NCBI GenBank assembly: GCA_030431945.1 | Contig: JAUIIF010000034.1 | Coordinates: 1 to 15,616, forward strand | Direction: 5' to 3' | Origin: Bacteroidia bacterium | GTDB taxonomy: Bacteria > Bacteroidota > Bacteroidia > Chitinophagales > Saprospiraceae | Length of the DNA: 15,616 bases | Part shown: positions 6,910 through 14,821 of the stretch, piece by piece | Numbering within the stretch: position 1 is the stretch's first letter | How the letters are laid out: each line of letters starts with the position of its first letter | Made by a program: the position numbers and the translations under genes | Notes under the pieces: generated by a model | Seen by the model: only the letters and a program-made list of their open reading frames with translations | What the model was told of the DNA's origin: nothing | Databases searched by the model: none

Positions 6910-8097
6910 CTATACTCGCTCCACCACCATCGCCGAGGCGCCGCCGCCGCCGTTACACAGCGTAGCGAGACCGTACTTGCCACCTTTGGTGTGCAGGACA
7001 TTGATCAGGGTGACGAGGATGCGGGCACCGGACGTCCCGAGCGGATGACCGAGGGAAACCCCGCCTCCGTTTACGTTCATGTTGCCGCCGTCGAGGTCGA
7101 GCTCCTTGGCAAAGGCCATGGGAACAACGGCGAAGGCCTCATTTACTTCCATAAAGTCAATGTCCTTCATTTCCAGGCCCGCCCGCTTCACGGCGAGTGG
7201 GGCCGCCAGGGTCGGAGCCGTGGTAAACCATTGTGGTTCCTGCGCGGCATCGGCAAACGACACGATGCGGGCCAGTGGCGTAAGGCCGAGTTCCTTCATT
7301 TTTTCCTCGCTGACGAGTACGAGAGCTGCCGCACCGTCATTAATGGTACTGGCGTTAGCGGCCGTTACGGTACCATCTTTCGTGAAGGCAGGGCGCAGAC
7401 TGGGGATCTTTTCAAACTTAACCTTCTTGTACTCTTCGTCTTCGGTAATAATAAGGTCTTCTCCCCGGCGCTGCGGGACACTGACGGGGACGATTTCGCG
7501 TGCGAAAGTTCCGTCTTCGGTAGCGGCAGCGGCCCGCTGGTAACTGTTGATGGCGTAAGCATCCTGATCTGCGCGGCTAAACCCATACTTAACGGCAGTT
7601 GCATCAGCACAAACCCCCATTGCATTTTGATCGTAAGCATCCGTCAGGCCATCCTTGCTGAGGCCATCAACGAGTTTACGGTCACCGAATTTAGCACCCC
7701 AGCGTGCATCTGGCACGTAGTAAGGAATGTTGCTCATGCTCTCCATGCCACCAGCTACGACCACGTCGTTATGACCGAGCATAATGCTCTGGGCACCAAA
7801 CATCACGGATTTCATACCGCTGCTGCACACTTTGTTGATCTGGGTGCAGGGAACGGAATTCGGAATGCCGGCGCCGAGCGCCGCCTGGCGTGCGGGCGCC
7901 TGCCCCAGATTGGCGGAGACGACATTACCCATTAATACTTCCTGCACCTGATCCGGGCTGATGCCGGCTTTCGCCAGGGCTCCCTTGATGGCAGCGGCCC
8001 CCAGTTGCGGGGCAGAAAGTGAGGCAAAAACACCTCCGAAGGAACCAATGGGCGTTCGGACGGCAGCGCAGATGTAGACGTTAGTTGTGGTGGGCAT
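6910..8097 (-). CDS. Acetyl-CoA C-acetyltransferase (thiolase)
   Basis: A cytosolic thiolase of 395 residues, the usual size. It catalyses the reversible condensation of two acetyl-CoA to acetoacetyl-CoA and CoA, or the thiolytic reverse reaction on short 3-oxoacyl-CoA. The N-terminus VYICAAVRTPIGSFGG is typical. The acyl-accepting Cys91 sits in NKVCSSGMK, followed by AGGMESMSNIPYY. The NEAFAVVP motif, His351 in GGGVSLGHPLGTSG and the second catalytic Cys381 in LCNGGGGASAMV are all present. Residues around the active site fit biosynthetic or ketogenic acetyl-CoA acetyltransferases (AtoB/ThlA/PhaA type) better than long-chain FadA, but substrate length cannot be fixed by eye. It is monocistronic here: no hydroxybutyryl-CoA dehydrogenase or CoA transferase is adjacent. 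Confidence 0.95.
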   Translation of the reverse strand: MPTTTNVYICAAVRTPIGSFGGVFASLSAPQLGAAAIKGALAKAGISPDQVQEVLMGNVVSANLGQAPARQAALGAGIPNSVPCTQINKVCSSGMKSVMFGAQSIMLGHNDVVVAGGMESMSNIPYYVPDARWGAKFGDRKLVDGLSKDGLTDAYDQNAMGVCADATAVKYGFSRADQDAYAINSYQRAAAATEDGTFAREIVPVSVPQRRGEDLIITEDEEYKKVKFEKIPSLRPAFTKDGTVTAANASTINDGAAALVLVSEEKMKELGLTPLARIVSFADAAQEPQWFTTAPTLAAPLAVKRAGLEMKDIDFMEVNEAFAVVPMAFAKELDLDGGNMNVNGGGVSLGHPLGTSGARILVTLINVLHTKGGKYGLATLCNGGGGASAMVVERV

Positions 8098-8141
8098 GAG
8101 TCGAAGACTTTATTTTAGTTGTTGTAGCAACAATGCGGGGG

Positions 8142-8149
8142 CGAAGATA
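8142..8149 (-). promoter_or_regulatory. Candidate -7 box of the thiolase gene
   Basis: On the minus strand this reads TATCTTCG, followed by C, one base from TAnnTTTG and identical to the box before fabG. The distance to the thiolase ATG is about 44 bp. No TTTG is seen at the -33 position. Confidence 0.4.
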
Positions 8150-8161
8150 GATGGCAGGAAA

Positions 8162-8179
8162 CTGAAATTAAATTTTCAG
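8162..8179. repeat. Short inverted repeat upstream of the thiolase -7 box
   Basis: CTGAAA (8162-8167) and TTTCAG (8174-8179) form 6-bp arms around an AT-only centre, placed where the -33 region of the thiolase promoter would be. The position suits an operator for a dimeric repressor, but short AT-rich palindromes are common by chance. Confidence 0.25.
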
Positions 8180-8359
8180 GAAGATTTTTGTCATTAAGCC
8201 ACCAGGGGACGGCGTTCCTAAGTGTCCGGTCGTCGAGTCCGTAGCAGGTTTTTGTTGTGGAGAGGCACTTACAGCGGAGATCAGCCGTAGCTAAAGGAGG
8301 ATGCAGGCAACGAAACCACGGCGCAAAAAGACGAGGAATAGCGGTCAGGTAGTGGTGTA

Positions 8360-11300
8360 CTAGACCCAGCGGAGGTCGAGGGTTTTTCTGAACTCAAACT
8401 GCGGTTCTACCCGTTTAACCTCAATTGCGGGCGGCGGCGTATAGCCGGTGTTGATGAACCGGGCGGAGGTACTGCCAACGGCCACCGGATCCAGAATCTG
8501 CTCCGTTTTACGAGCGGAATGGTTGTACTCCCAGAATCGGTTGACCCGCCGGCTCTCCGCCTCGAGGCTGTTTACCGGAAAGGTGTCGTAGCTCCGTCCG
8601 CCGGGGTGGGCAACGTGGTAAGTACACCCTCCGATGCTGCGCTCGTTCCAGGTGTCGTAGAGGTCAAAGGTCAGGGGGACATCCGGACCAATCGTGGGGT
8701 GCAATGCTGAGGGCGGATTCCAGGCTTTATACCGGATGCCGGCTACGAACTCCCCCGGTGCTCCCGTATTTTCCAACGGAACGATCGTTTGGTTACACAG
8801 TAATTTGTACCGGTCAGCGTTCAGGCCGGTCAGTTTTACCTGAATGCGTTCGGCTGATGAATCTACGTAACGAGCAGTGCCGCCACTGCCCAGTTCTTCG
8901 CCCAGTACGTGCCACGGTTCGATGGCGCTGCGAATTTCCAGGGACATCTCTTCGAGCCGCAGGTGCCCGAGTACGGGGAAGCGGAACTCGAGGAAAGGTT
9001 CCATCCATTCGGGCTTGTAGTCAAAACCAGCTTCCCGCAGGTACAGGAGTACCTCTTTTATGTCGTTGCGAACGTAATGGTGCAGCAAGTACTTATCGTG
9101 CAAATCAGTTCCCCATCTGATCAGCGGGCGGCGGTAAGGTTTGGCCCAGAAGGCGGCGGTCAGGGCCCGGATCAGGAGTAATTGGGCCAGGCACATTTCC
9201 CGGTGCGGCGGCATATCAAAGCCCCGCATTTCCAAAATACCGAGCCGGCCGGTGGGGCTGTCCGGACTGTAGAGCTTATCGATGCAAAACTCCGCCCGGT
9301 GGGTATTGCCCGTTACGTCAATGAGGAGGTTCCGGAAGATGCGGTCTACCAGCCAGTGGGGCGGGTTAGGGTGCCGATCCAGTTCCGCGAAGGCAATTTC
9401 CAGTTCGTAGAGCTGGTCCTGACGGCCTTCATCTACCCGTGGCGCCTGACTGGTGGGGCCGATGAAGGCCGAGGAGAACAGGTAGGAAAGCCCGGGGTGG
9501 TTTTGCCAGAAATTGATGAAACTCCGCAGCAGGTCGGGGCGGCGGAGCAGTGGGCTATCCGCCGGGGTGGTTCCCCCCAGGGTAATGTGATTGCCGCCGC
9601 CGGTACCGGTGTGGCGACCGTCGAGCATGAATTTGTTGGTGCCCAGTTTACTTTCCTTCGCCCGCTGAAAGAGGCGGTCGTAGGTCGTTACCATGTCCCG
9701 CCAGTTACTGGCCGGGTGGACGTTGATTTCGATTACCCCAGGGTCTGGGGTGACGACGAGCTTGGTGAGCCGGGCGTCGTGTTTTGGTGGGTACCCCTCA
9801 ATAATGACGGGCGTTTGCAGGGCCGCCGCGGCGCGCTCGATGGCGGCTATGAGGATCACGAAAGCTTCGTTGTCTTGCGGGGGCGGCAGGAAAACGTAGA
9901 GGTTTCCATCCCGGGGTTCCAGGCAGAGCGCTGTTCTTACCAAAGGTTGGTGTTCCGGTACGTGACTGGGGGCGCGGCCGCGGGTGCTGAGTTCCGTTGG
10001 TGGTGCCAGGGAAGTCACCTCCGGCAGCGCCGGTAGTTCCTCCATGGGGCTGCTGGGCACTACTACTTTCTCCTGAGCGGGATCAGCTTTCGGGAGCCGG
10101 TCCAGGGGCAGACGTAGCCCGAGGCCGGAGTTTCCGGGCAGCAGGAAAAGGTGTTCCCGTTTGAAGGTCCACTTACTGCTGATCCAACCGGCGCGCTCGG
10201 CGTCGTAATCATATTCCAGTGGTAAAACGTACCCTTTCGGCTGGTCCAGGCCCACTTCGAGGAGCTTAGCCAGCGTCTGGCGCTCCAGCTTTTCCTTGGG
10301 GTCTACGGTACGGGGGTCGACGTTGTGCGGCAGGTTACCGTTCTCCCACAAGAAGTAAAACGTGTCTTCGTACGCCGGCAGCAGGTAGCCGGGCAGCAGG
10401 CCGAGTTCCTGCGTAAGGCGCGAACCGAAACGTTCGGCCAGGGCTGCGTCGGCACCATTGTCTTTGGTAGGGTCCGCCAGCAAGTCCGGGTTTTGCCACA
10501 GTTGCTTGCCGTCGTTACGCCAGTAAATGGCGTATTGCCAGCGGGGGATAGGCTCCCCGGGGTACCATTTGCCCTGCCCCTGGTGGATGAGCCCTCCGGG
10601 GGCAAAATCATCTCTCAGGCGGGTCGCCAGGTCGTAGGCCATGCGCCGTTTGTCCGCTCCGTCCGCAGCCTCATTCCACTGTTCGGATTCCATGTCGACT
10701 TCAGATACGAAGGTGGGCTCTCCCCCCATGGTGAGCCGGACGTCGCCGGCCTGAAGGGCGGTTTCTACCCGGTCCCCCAGGGCCAGGATTTCGTTGAACT
10801 GGTGTTCCGTGTAGGGCTTGGTGACCCGGGGTGTTTCCAGGATGCGTTCTACGATGTTGCCGAAGCCGAAAGTCACTTCAGCCGGGTCACTGTACCCGCT
10901 GAGCGGTGCGGCGCTTGCCGGTTCCGGCGTAGCGGCTAATGGTATGTGCCCCTCCCCGGCGAAGAGGCCCGAGGTGGCATCGAGGCCAACCCAGCCGGCC
11001 CCGGGCAGGTAAACTTCCGCCCAGGCGTGCAGGTCGGTAAAATCTTCTTCGGGGCCGTTGGGCCCGTCGAGTACCTTCTCGTCCGACGTAAGCTGCACGA
11101 GGTAGCCGGAGACAAAGCGGGCCGCCAGGCCGAGGTGACGCAGTATCTGGACCAGGAGCCAGGCACTGTCGCGGCAGGAACCGTTGCGCTGGTTGAGGGT
11201 AACTTCACAGGGCTGCACCCCCGGCTCCATTCTGATGTTGTAGGCGATGTTTTCGGCTACAGCCTGGTTGAGACCTACCAGGAATTCGACCGTCCTGCGC

Positions 11301-11722
11301 CCCAACAGACTTTGCACCTGCGGCCCCGCCACGTATTCGCGGAGTAAGGTACCCGCTTCGGTGATCTTCAGGTAGGGCTGGAGCTCAGCCTTCAGCTTTT
11401 CGTCGTACGTAAACGGGTATTCTTCTGCATATTCCTCCAGAAAAAAATCGAAGGGGTTGACCGTCACCAGGTCGGTAATGACTTCGACGTCAATGCTCAG
11501 TTTGTTGACTTTCTCCGGGAAGACGACGCGTGCCTGGTAATTGCCGAAGGGATCCTGCTGCCAGTTGATAAAATGGTTCTCCGGCTCAATTTTCAGGCTG
11601 TAACCGAGAATGGGATTGCGAGCGTGGGGGGCCGGCCGTAACCTGATTATCTGGGGAGAAAGCTTTACGGCCCGATCGTAGGTGTAGCTGGTGTGATGGC
11701 GAAGGGCGACGCGAACAGGCAT
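8360..11722 (-). CDS. Transglutaminase-like / DUF2126 fusion protein
   Basis: A 1120-residue protein starting at the ATG at 11722 (MPVRVALRHHTSYTYDRAV). A GTG at 11770 would add 16 residues but lies upstream of the -7-like box. Residues 1-80 are the bacterial transglutaminase N-terminal beta domain. The papain-like transglutaminase core follows, with Cys183 (NGSCRDSAW), His232 (DLHAWAEVYL) and Asp248 (GLDATSG) as the expected triad. From about 305 to the end lies DUF2126, with TMGGEPTFVSEVD at 331-343, a variable linker around 590-640, and the conserved GGGNHITLGG and SYLFSSAFIGPTSQAPR regions. There is no signal peptide, so a cytosolic place is likely. The family is known as a partner of ATP-grasp, alpha-E and Anbu proteins; the likely chemistry is amide-bond cleavage or transfer on a peptide. 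DUF2126 has no established activity. Here it diverges from the other three genes. Confidence 0.93.
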   Translation of the reverse strand: MPVRVALRHHTSYTYDRAVKLSPQIIRLRPAPHARNPILGYSLKIEPENHFINWQQDPFGNYQARVVFPEKVNKLSIDVEVITDLVTVNPFDFFLEEYAEEYPFTYDEKLKAELQPYLKITEAGTLLREYVAGPQVQSLLGRRTVEFLVGLNQAVAENIAYNIRMEPGVQPCEVTLNQRNGSCRDSAWLLVQILRHLGLAARFVSGYLVQLTSDEKVLDGPNGPEEDFTDLHAWAEVYLPGAGWVGLDATSGLFAGEGHIPLAATPEPASAAPLSGYSDPAEVTFGFGNIVERILETPRVTKPYTEHQFNEILALGDRVETALQAGDVRLTMGGEPTFVSEVDMESEQWNEAADGADKRRMAYDLATRLRDDFAPGGLIHQGQGKWYPGEPIPRWQYAIYWRNDGKQLWQNPDLLADPTKDNGADAALAERFGSRLTQELGLLPGYLLPAYEDTFYFLWENGNLPHNVDPRTVDPKEKLERQTLAKLLEVGLDQPKGYVLPLEYDYDAERAGWISSKWTFKREHLFLLPGNSGLGLRLPLDRLPKADPAQEKVVVPSSPMEELPALPEVTSLAPPTELSTRGRAPSHVPEHQPLVRTALCLEPRDGNLYVFLPPPQDNEAFVILIAAIERAAAALQTPVIIEGYPPKHDARLTKLVVTPDPGVIEINVHPASNWRDMVTTYDRLFQRAKESKLGTNKFMLDGRHTGTGGGNHITLGGTTPADSPLLRRPDLLRSFINFWQNHPGLSYLFSSAFIGPTSQAPRVDEGRQDQLYELEIAFAELDRHPNPPHWLVDRIFRNLLIDVTGNTHRAEFCIDKLYSPDSPTGRLGILEMRGFDMPPHREMCLAQLLLIRALTAAFWAKPYRRPLIRWGTDLHDKYLLHHYVRNDIKEVLLYLREAGFDYKPEWMEPFLEFRFPVLGHLRLEEMSLEIRSAIEPWHVLGEELGSGGTARYVDSSAERIQVKLTGLNADRYKLLCNQTIVPLENTGAPGEFVAGIRYKAWNPPSALHPTIGPDVPLTFDLYDTWNERSIGGCTYHVAHPGGRSYDTFPVNSLEAESRRVNRFWEYNHSARKTEQILDPVAVGSTSARFINTGYTPPPAIEVKRVEPQFEFRKTLDLRWV

Positions 11723-11742
11723 AGGCAGAAAGTCGTCAGAGT

Positions 11743-11750
11743 GAAAGATA
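11743..11750 (-). promoter_or_regulatory. Candidate -7 box of the transglutaminase/DUF2126 gene
   Basis: On the minus strand this reads TATCTTTC, one base from TAnnTTTG, with 20 bp between the box and the ATG at 11722. This matches the short leader inferred for fabG and the GT2 gene and supports the ATG over the upstream GTG. No -33 TTTG is visible. Confidence 0.35.
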
Positions 11751-11855
11751 GTGGTGAGGGGTCTTAACACCCGTAACGTAAGTAGTCGGAGACGATGTCA
11801 GGTGGCCCGGCGGGACTTTAGCTGGTGCAAAATTCCGCCAATTAATAAGGCACGT

Positions 11856-11899
11856 CACCGGTCTGGCATCTTGTAAGGCACCAACATAACTGACCGGTG
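11856..11899. repeat. 8-bp inverted repeat in the divergent intergenic region
   Basis: CACCGGTC at 11856-11863 is the exact reverse complement of GACCGGTG at 11892-11899. Each arm contains the palindrome ACCGGT and the centres are 36 bp apart. The pair lies between the divergent transglutaminase and ATP-grasp genes, so it could be a double operator or one long-loop hairpin. No regulator gene is in the window. Confidence 0.4.
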
Positions 11900-12151
11900 T
11901 TATCTCCAAATCACTGTGTGCCGGGTATATTAATCAACCTGTCGCCGGGCCACAAGTTTAAGCTGGTTCCTTATAAAGCGGTTTGCTCCAAATTCAAGGG
12001 GTGGAGAAAAATGAAATAAGACAGGCAGCTGCTTGATTACTAAGTAGTTAAGTTTGTTTGCTCGTTAGTAAAGAAAAAATATCAATATCTTTTCCTAAAT
12101 TTCTGAGGTTCCCGGTCGACTTGCAGCTTACATACTTCCTATATTGATGCT

Positions 12152-13720
12152 ATGCAAAAACCTGCAAGTCTATTTGCCAATTACGCCATTCCGCAAGGAG
12201 TGCTCGACGAATCCTTCTCCGACTATCCTACCACTTATACTGGCTACGGCCAGGTCCGTTCTGCTTTCGGTGGGATGGATGTCCAGGATTTTCACCTCCT
12301 CAACGAAAGCGCCAAGCTTTCTTTTCTGAATCAGGGCATTACCTATGCGGTGTATTCCGAGGAAGGCGGGGGAACTGAAAAAGTCTTTCCTTTTGACCTG
12401 TTCCCCAGGGTGATCAGCAGCCAGGAGTGGGCAAATCTTGAACGAGGATTGTTACAGCGTAACCGGGCGCTTAACCTGTTTCTGGGTGATGTGTACGGTA
12501 AAAAGAGAATCCTGAAGGATAAGGTCGTACCCGAAGAGATCGTGAACAGCTCTGCTCATTACGTAAAGGCAATGGAGGGCTTTAAGCCAGCGGGCAGGAT
12601 TTATACCCACATTTCCGGTACGGATTTAGTCCGGCACACGGATGGTAATTTTTACGTGCTCGAAGATAACTTGCGTAACCCCTCTGGAGTAAGTTACGTC
12701 TTGTCCAACCGGCAGGCTATGCGGCGGACGCTTTACGAAATGTTTAATCACACCAAGGTGGAAGACGTTAGCGACTACCCTAATATGTTGCTACGAACCC
12801 TGGAATCCGTTTCCCCCCAAAAAGGGGAGCCCCGGTGCGTACTGCTGACGCCGGGCCAGTTTAATTCGGCTTACTACGAGCACAGTTTGCTGGCCCAGCG
12901 TATGGGGATTGACCTGGTTCAGGGAACGGACCTGTTTGTCGAAGACGATACCGTTTACCTGAAGACGATCTATGGCCGCCAGCGCGTGGATGTCATCTAC
13001 CGACGAATAGACGACGCCTTTCTTGATCCGGAAATGTTCCGGCCGGATAGTATGCTGGGCGTCCCGGGGCTGATGCGAGCGTACGGTAAGGGGCGGGTAA
13101 CAATCGTCAATGCGCCGGGCACGGGCATTGCCGATGATAAGGCAATCTGTGCCTTTGTTCCGGATATGATCAAGTACTACCTGGGGGAGGATCCGATCAT
13201 CGATAACGTCAAGACCTACATTTGCAGCCGCCCGGATGAATTGAAGTACGTGCTTGAACACCTGAGTGAACTGGTCGTCAAGCCCGTGGACATGTCGGGT
13301 GGTTACGGGGTGATGATTTGTGACGGCCTCAGCCAGCAGGAGTTGGCGGATTTGGCGGAACAGATAAAGGCCGATCCCCGCAACTTTATTGCGCAGCCGA
13401 AAATCATGCTGAGTACGCACGCTACCTTCATTAAGGAAGAGAAAGGCTTTGTGCCCCGGCACATTGATTTACGCACTTTTACCCTGATGGGAGACGGGGT
13501 GACGCAGGTGCTGAAAGGGGGGTTGACGCGGGTTGCGCTGAAAAAGGGAAGCTTGATTGTCAATTCAAGCCAGGGTGGTGGCTCCAAGGATACCTGGGTG
13601 ATTGCCGCGAACGAGGGCGGCGATGTCTCACCGGTGGAGGAGCAACGTGGTTTGAACGAGCAGGGGCAACGAAATTTTCAGGGACAAACCACCGTAAGTA
13701 CACCACAGCAACAAATTTAG
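12152..13720 (+). CDS. Circularly permuted ATP-grasp protein (DUF404/DUF407, COG2308 type)
   Basis: A predicted ATP-dependent carboxylate-amine ligase of 522 residues. The N-terminal DUF404-like part has YAIPQGVLDE (11-20), DLFPRVISSQEW (82-93) and the ERGLLQRNRALNLFLGDVYG stretch (97-116). The core carries HTDGNFYVLEDNLRNPSG (162-179), VVKPVDMSGGYG (375-386, nucleotide-binding loop), RHIDLRTF (436-443) and NSSQGGGSKDTWV (471-483). The order of nucleotide- and metal-binding elements is rotated relative to classical ATP-grasp enzymes, as known for the family. Residues from about 490 form a polar, Gln-rich tail ending TPQQQI beyond the usual end of the domain. The ATG at 12152 is the natural start. 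It is first in a plus-strand set with alpha-E and Anbu, so it probably makes an amide-linked peptide product that the others modify or process; the substrate is unknown. Confidence 0.92.
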   Translation: MQKPASLFANYAIPQGVLDESFSDYPTTYTGYGQVRSAFGGMDVQDFHLLNESAKLSFLNQGITYAVYSEEGGGTEKVFPFDLFPRVISSQEWANLERGLLQRNRALNLFLGDVYGKKRILKDKVVPEEIVNSSAHYVKAMEGFKPAGRIYTHISGTDLVRHTDGNFYVLEDNLRNPSGVSYVLSNRQAMRRTLYEMFNHTKVEDVSDYPNMLLRTLESVSPQKGEPRCVLLTPGQFNSAYYEHSLLAQRMGIDLVQGTDLFVEDDTVYLKTIYGRQRVDVIYRRIDDAFLDPEMFRPDSMLGVPGLMRAYGKGRVTIVNAPGTGIADDKAICAFVPDMIKYYLGEDPIIDNVKTYICSRPDELKYVLEHLSELVVKPVDMSGGYGVMICDGLSQQELADLAEQIKADPRNFIAQPKIMLSTHATFIKEEKGFVPRHIDLRTFTLMGDGVTQVLKGGLTRVALKKGSLIVNSSQGGGSKDTWVIAANEGGDVSPVEEQRGLNEQGQRNFQGQTTVSTPQQQI

Positions 13721-13776
13721 GAGGAGCTGCGTGCTGGTCGTCATCAGGCTACGCATGATTGCGCTCTCTTGCCCAC

Positions 13777-13799
13777 GTCAGCCAAATGGATGTGCTGAC
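13777..13799 (+). promoter_or_regulatory. Hairpin between the ATP-grasp and alpha-E genes
   Basis: GTCAGC (13777-13782) pairs with GCTGAC (13794-13799) around an 11-nt loop, followed after a few bases by TTTT (13808-13811). It sits in the 114-bp gap before the alpha-E gene. It could be a weak attenuator, an RNA stability element or an operator. The stem is short, so this is only suggestive. Confidence 0.25.
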
Positions 13800-13834
13800 C
13801 TGCTGCTTTTATAAGCTACTTTAAAATAACCACT

Positions 13835-14773
13835 ATGCTAGCCAGAATTGCCAGCTCTTTATACTGGACGGGGCGATACCTTGAACGGTCCGAACACCTC
13901 TCCCGCTACCTGCGGGTGCAATATTTTTCGATGCTGGACGCTCCGATGAGTCAAAGCCGGGATTTCACCCTGCGCAGCATCCTGAATATGTACGGGGTGA
14001 AATGGCCCGCGGAAGAACCCGTTGATGAGGCTGGTGTACTGCGGTTGGTCGCGATGGACTACGACACTCCTCTATCCATTCGGTCTACCATACGGGCTGC
14101 GCGGGAGAACGCCCGTTCCCTGCGCCACGTGATCTCTACGGAATTGTGGGAGTCGATCAATGCTTACTATCTCTACAGTAATGACGTGAACCCTGAGTTT
14201 TTTGTCATTCACGGCTTGTACGATTTTACCACGGAAGCCGGGCGCCAGTGCGCCATTATCCGCTCGCGGATTGACGATACGCTCCTGCAGGATGACATCT
14301 GGGTTTTCTTAAAGCTGGGCATTCACCTGGAACGGGTGGTCCAGGTCATCCGTATCCTGATCAGTAAGCTGAACGACGTAGACGTAATGACTGACAAGGG
14401 AGCCGAGCACCCGCTGCGCCAGTACCAGGGCACCGTTATTCTGAAAATCCTGGAGGGTTTTGACATGCACCGGAAAGCTTACCGCCAACTTTTGACTCCC
14501 AAGACCACCATTGACTTCCTCGTGGGGCATCCGCAGTTCTCCCGTTCGGTAGCCTATAACATGAATGTTGTCAAACAACTCCTGGAAAGGTTAGACAACC
14601 ACGCACCGGAAAAGAACATCGCACTGTTTAAAGCAGGTAAGCTGCAAAGCTACTTTCAATACCTGGAATACGCTGAAATTGCTGACGACGTTGGCGGTGG
14701 CCTGAGCGCGGCGATCGATCAGGTATACGAACTGCACAACGTAATCGAAGCTAAATATTTTGGGGAAGGGTAG
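13835..14773 (+). CDS. Alpha-E domain protein (DUF403, COG2307)
   Basis: A 312-residue, almost all-helical protein. The N-terminus MLARIASSLYWTGRYLERSEHLSRYL is the signature of the alpha-E family, with the conserved Arg/Glu helix (GRYLERSEH, 13-21). A second family helix pattern appears around residues 130-180: EAGRQCAIIRSRIDD, then LGIHLERVVQVIRIL. The conserved acidic residues that give the family its name are retained. No catalytic activity has been established; it is nearly always encoded beside the circularly permuted ATP-grasp protein, and in other bacteria the two can be fused, which points to a physical or sequential partnership. It lies 114 bp after the ATP-grasp gene and 48 bp before Anbu, consistent with one transcription unit. 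No Shine-Dalgarno sequence is seen. Confidence 0.93.
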   Translation: MLARIASSLYWTGRYLERSEHLSRYLRVQYFSMLDAPMSQSRDFTLRSILNMYGVKWPAEEPVDEAGVLRLVAMDYDTPLSIRSTIRAARENARSLRHVISTELWESINAYYLYSNDVNPEFFVIHGLYDFTTEAGRQCAIIRSRIDDTLLQDDIWVFLKLGIHLERVVQVIRILISKLNDVDVMTDKGAEHPLRQYQGTVILKILEGFDMHRKAYRQLLTPKTTIDFLVGHPQFSRSVAYNMNVVKQLLERLDNHAPEKNIALFKAGKLQSYFQYLEYAEIADDVGGGLSAAIDQVYELHNVIEAKYFGEG

Positions 14774-14821
14774 TAGCAGCGTTAAACAGTGGTAACTTGC
14801 AGTCTAAATAAATGTTTGCTT

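Larger units (their letters stand above)
11723..12151. other. Divergent promoter region between the two arms of the module
   Basis: These 429 bases contain no gene. The right half is clearly AT-richer than the surrounding coding DNA, as expected for promoters. It holds a candidate minus-strand -7 box near the transglutaminase start, an inverted repeat around 11856-11899, and two TTTG tetramers (12053-12060). A weak TATCTTTT box (12086-12093) sits 58 bp before the ATP-grasp gene, but its spacing from the TTTG elements is longer than usual. Confidence 0.6.

Noticed and set aside
6783..6965. Small plus-strand frame (MAVQAFLSPSQRTEYRRQ...) after the glycosyltransferases, considered as a transposase or helix-turn-helix remnant
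   Set aside because: No Shine-Dalgarno, no convincing family resemblance, and its last third overlaps the thiolase 3' end in antisense with a GC-rich Arg run.
6886..7935. Plus-strand 349-residue frame
   Set aside because: It lies opposite the thiolase gene, whose catalytic residues are all intact; the frame is a GC-driven shadow.
8291..8363. Perfect AAAGGAGG followed by ATG and a 20-codon basic peptide
   Set aside because: The AGGAGG abuts the ATG with no spacing, so it would not serve that start, and the frame is too short to judge.
9182..10036. Plus-strand 284-residue frame
   Set aside because: Antisense to the conserved DUF2126 region; no recognisable motif.
13786..13825. Possible leader peptide frame before alpha-E
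   Set aside because: Twelve codons with no ribosome-binding site and no codon pattern typical of attenuators.
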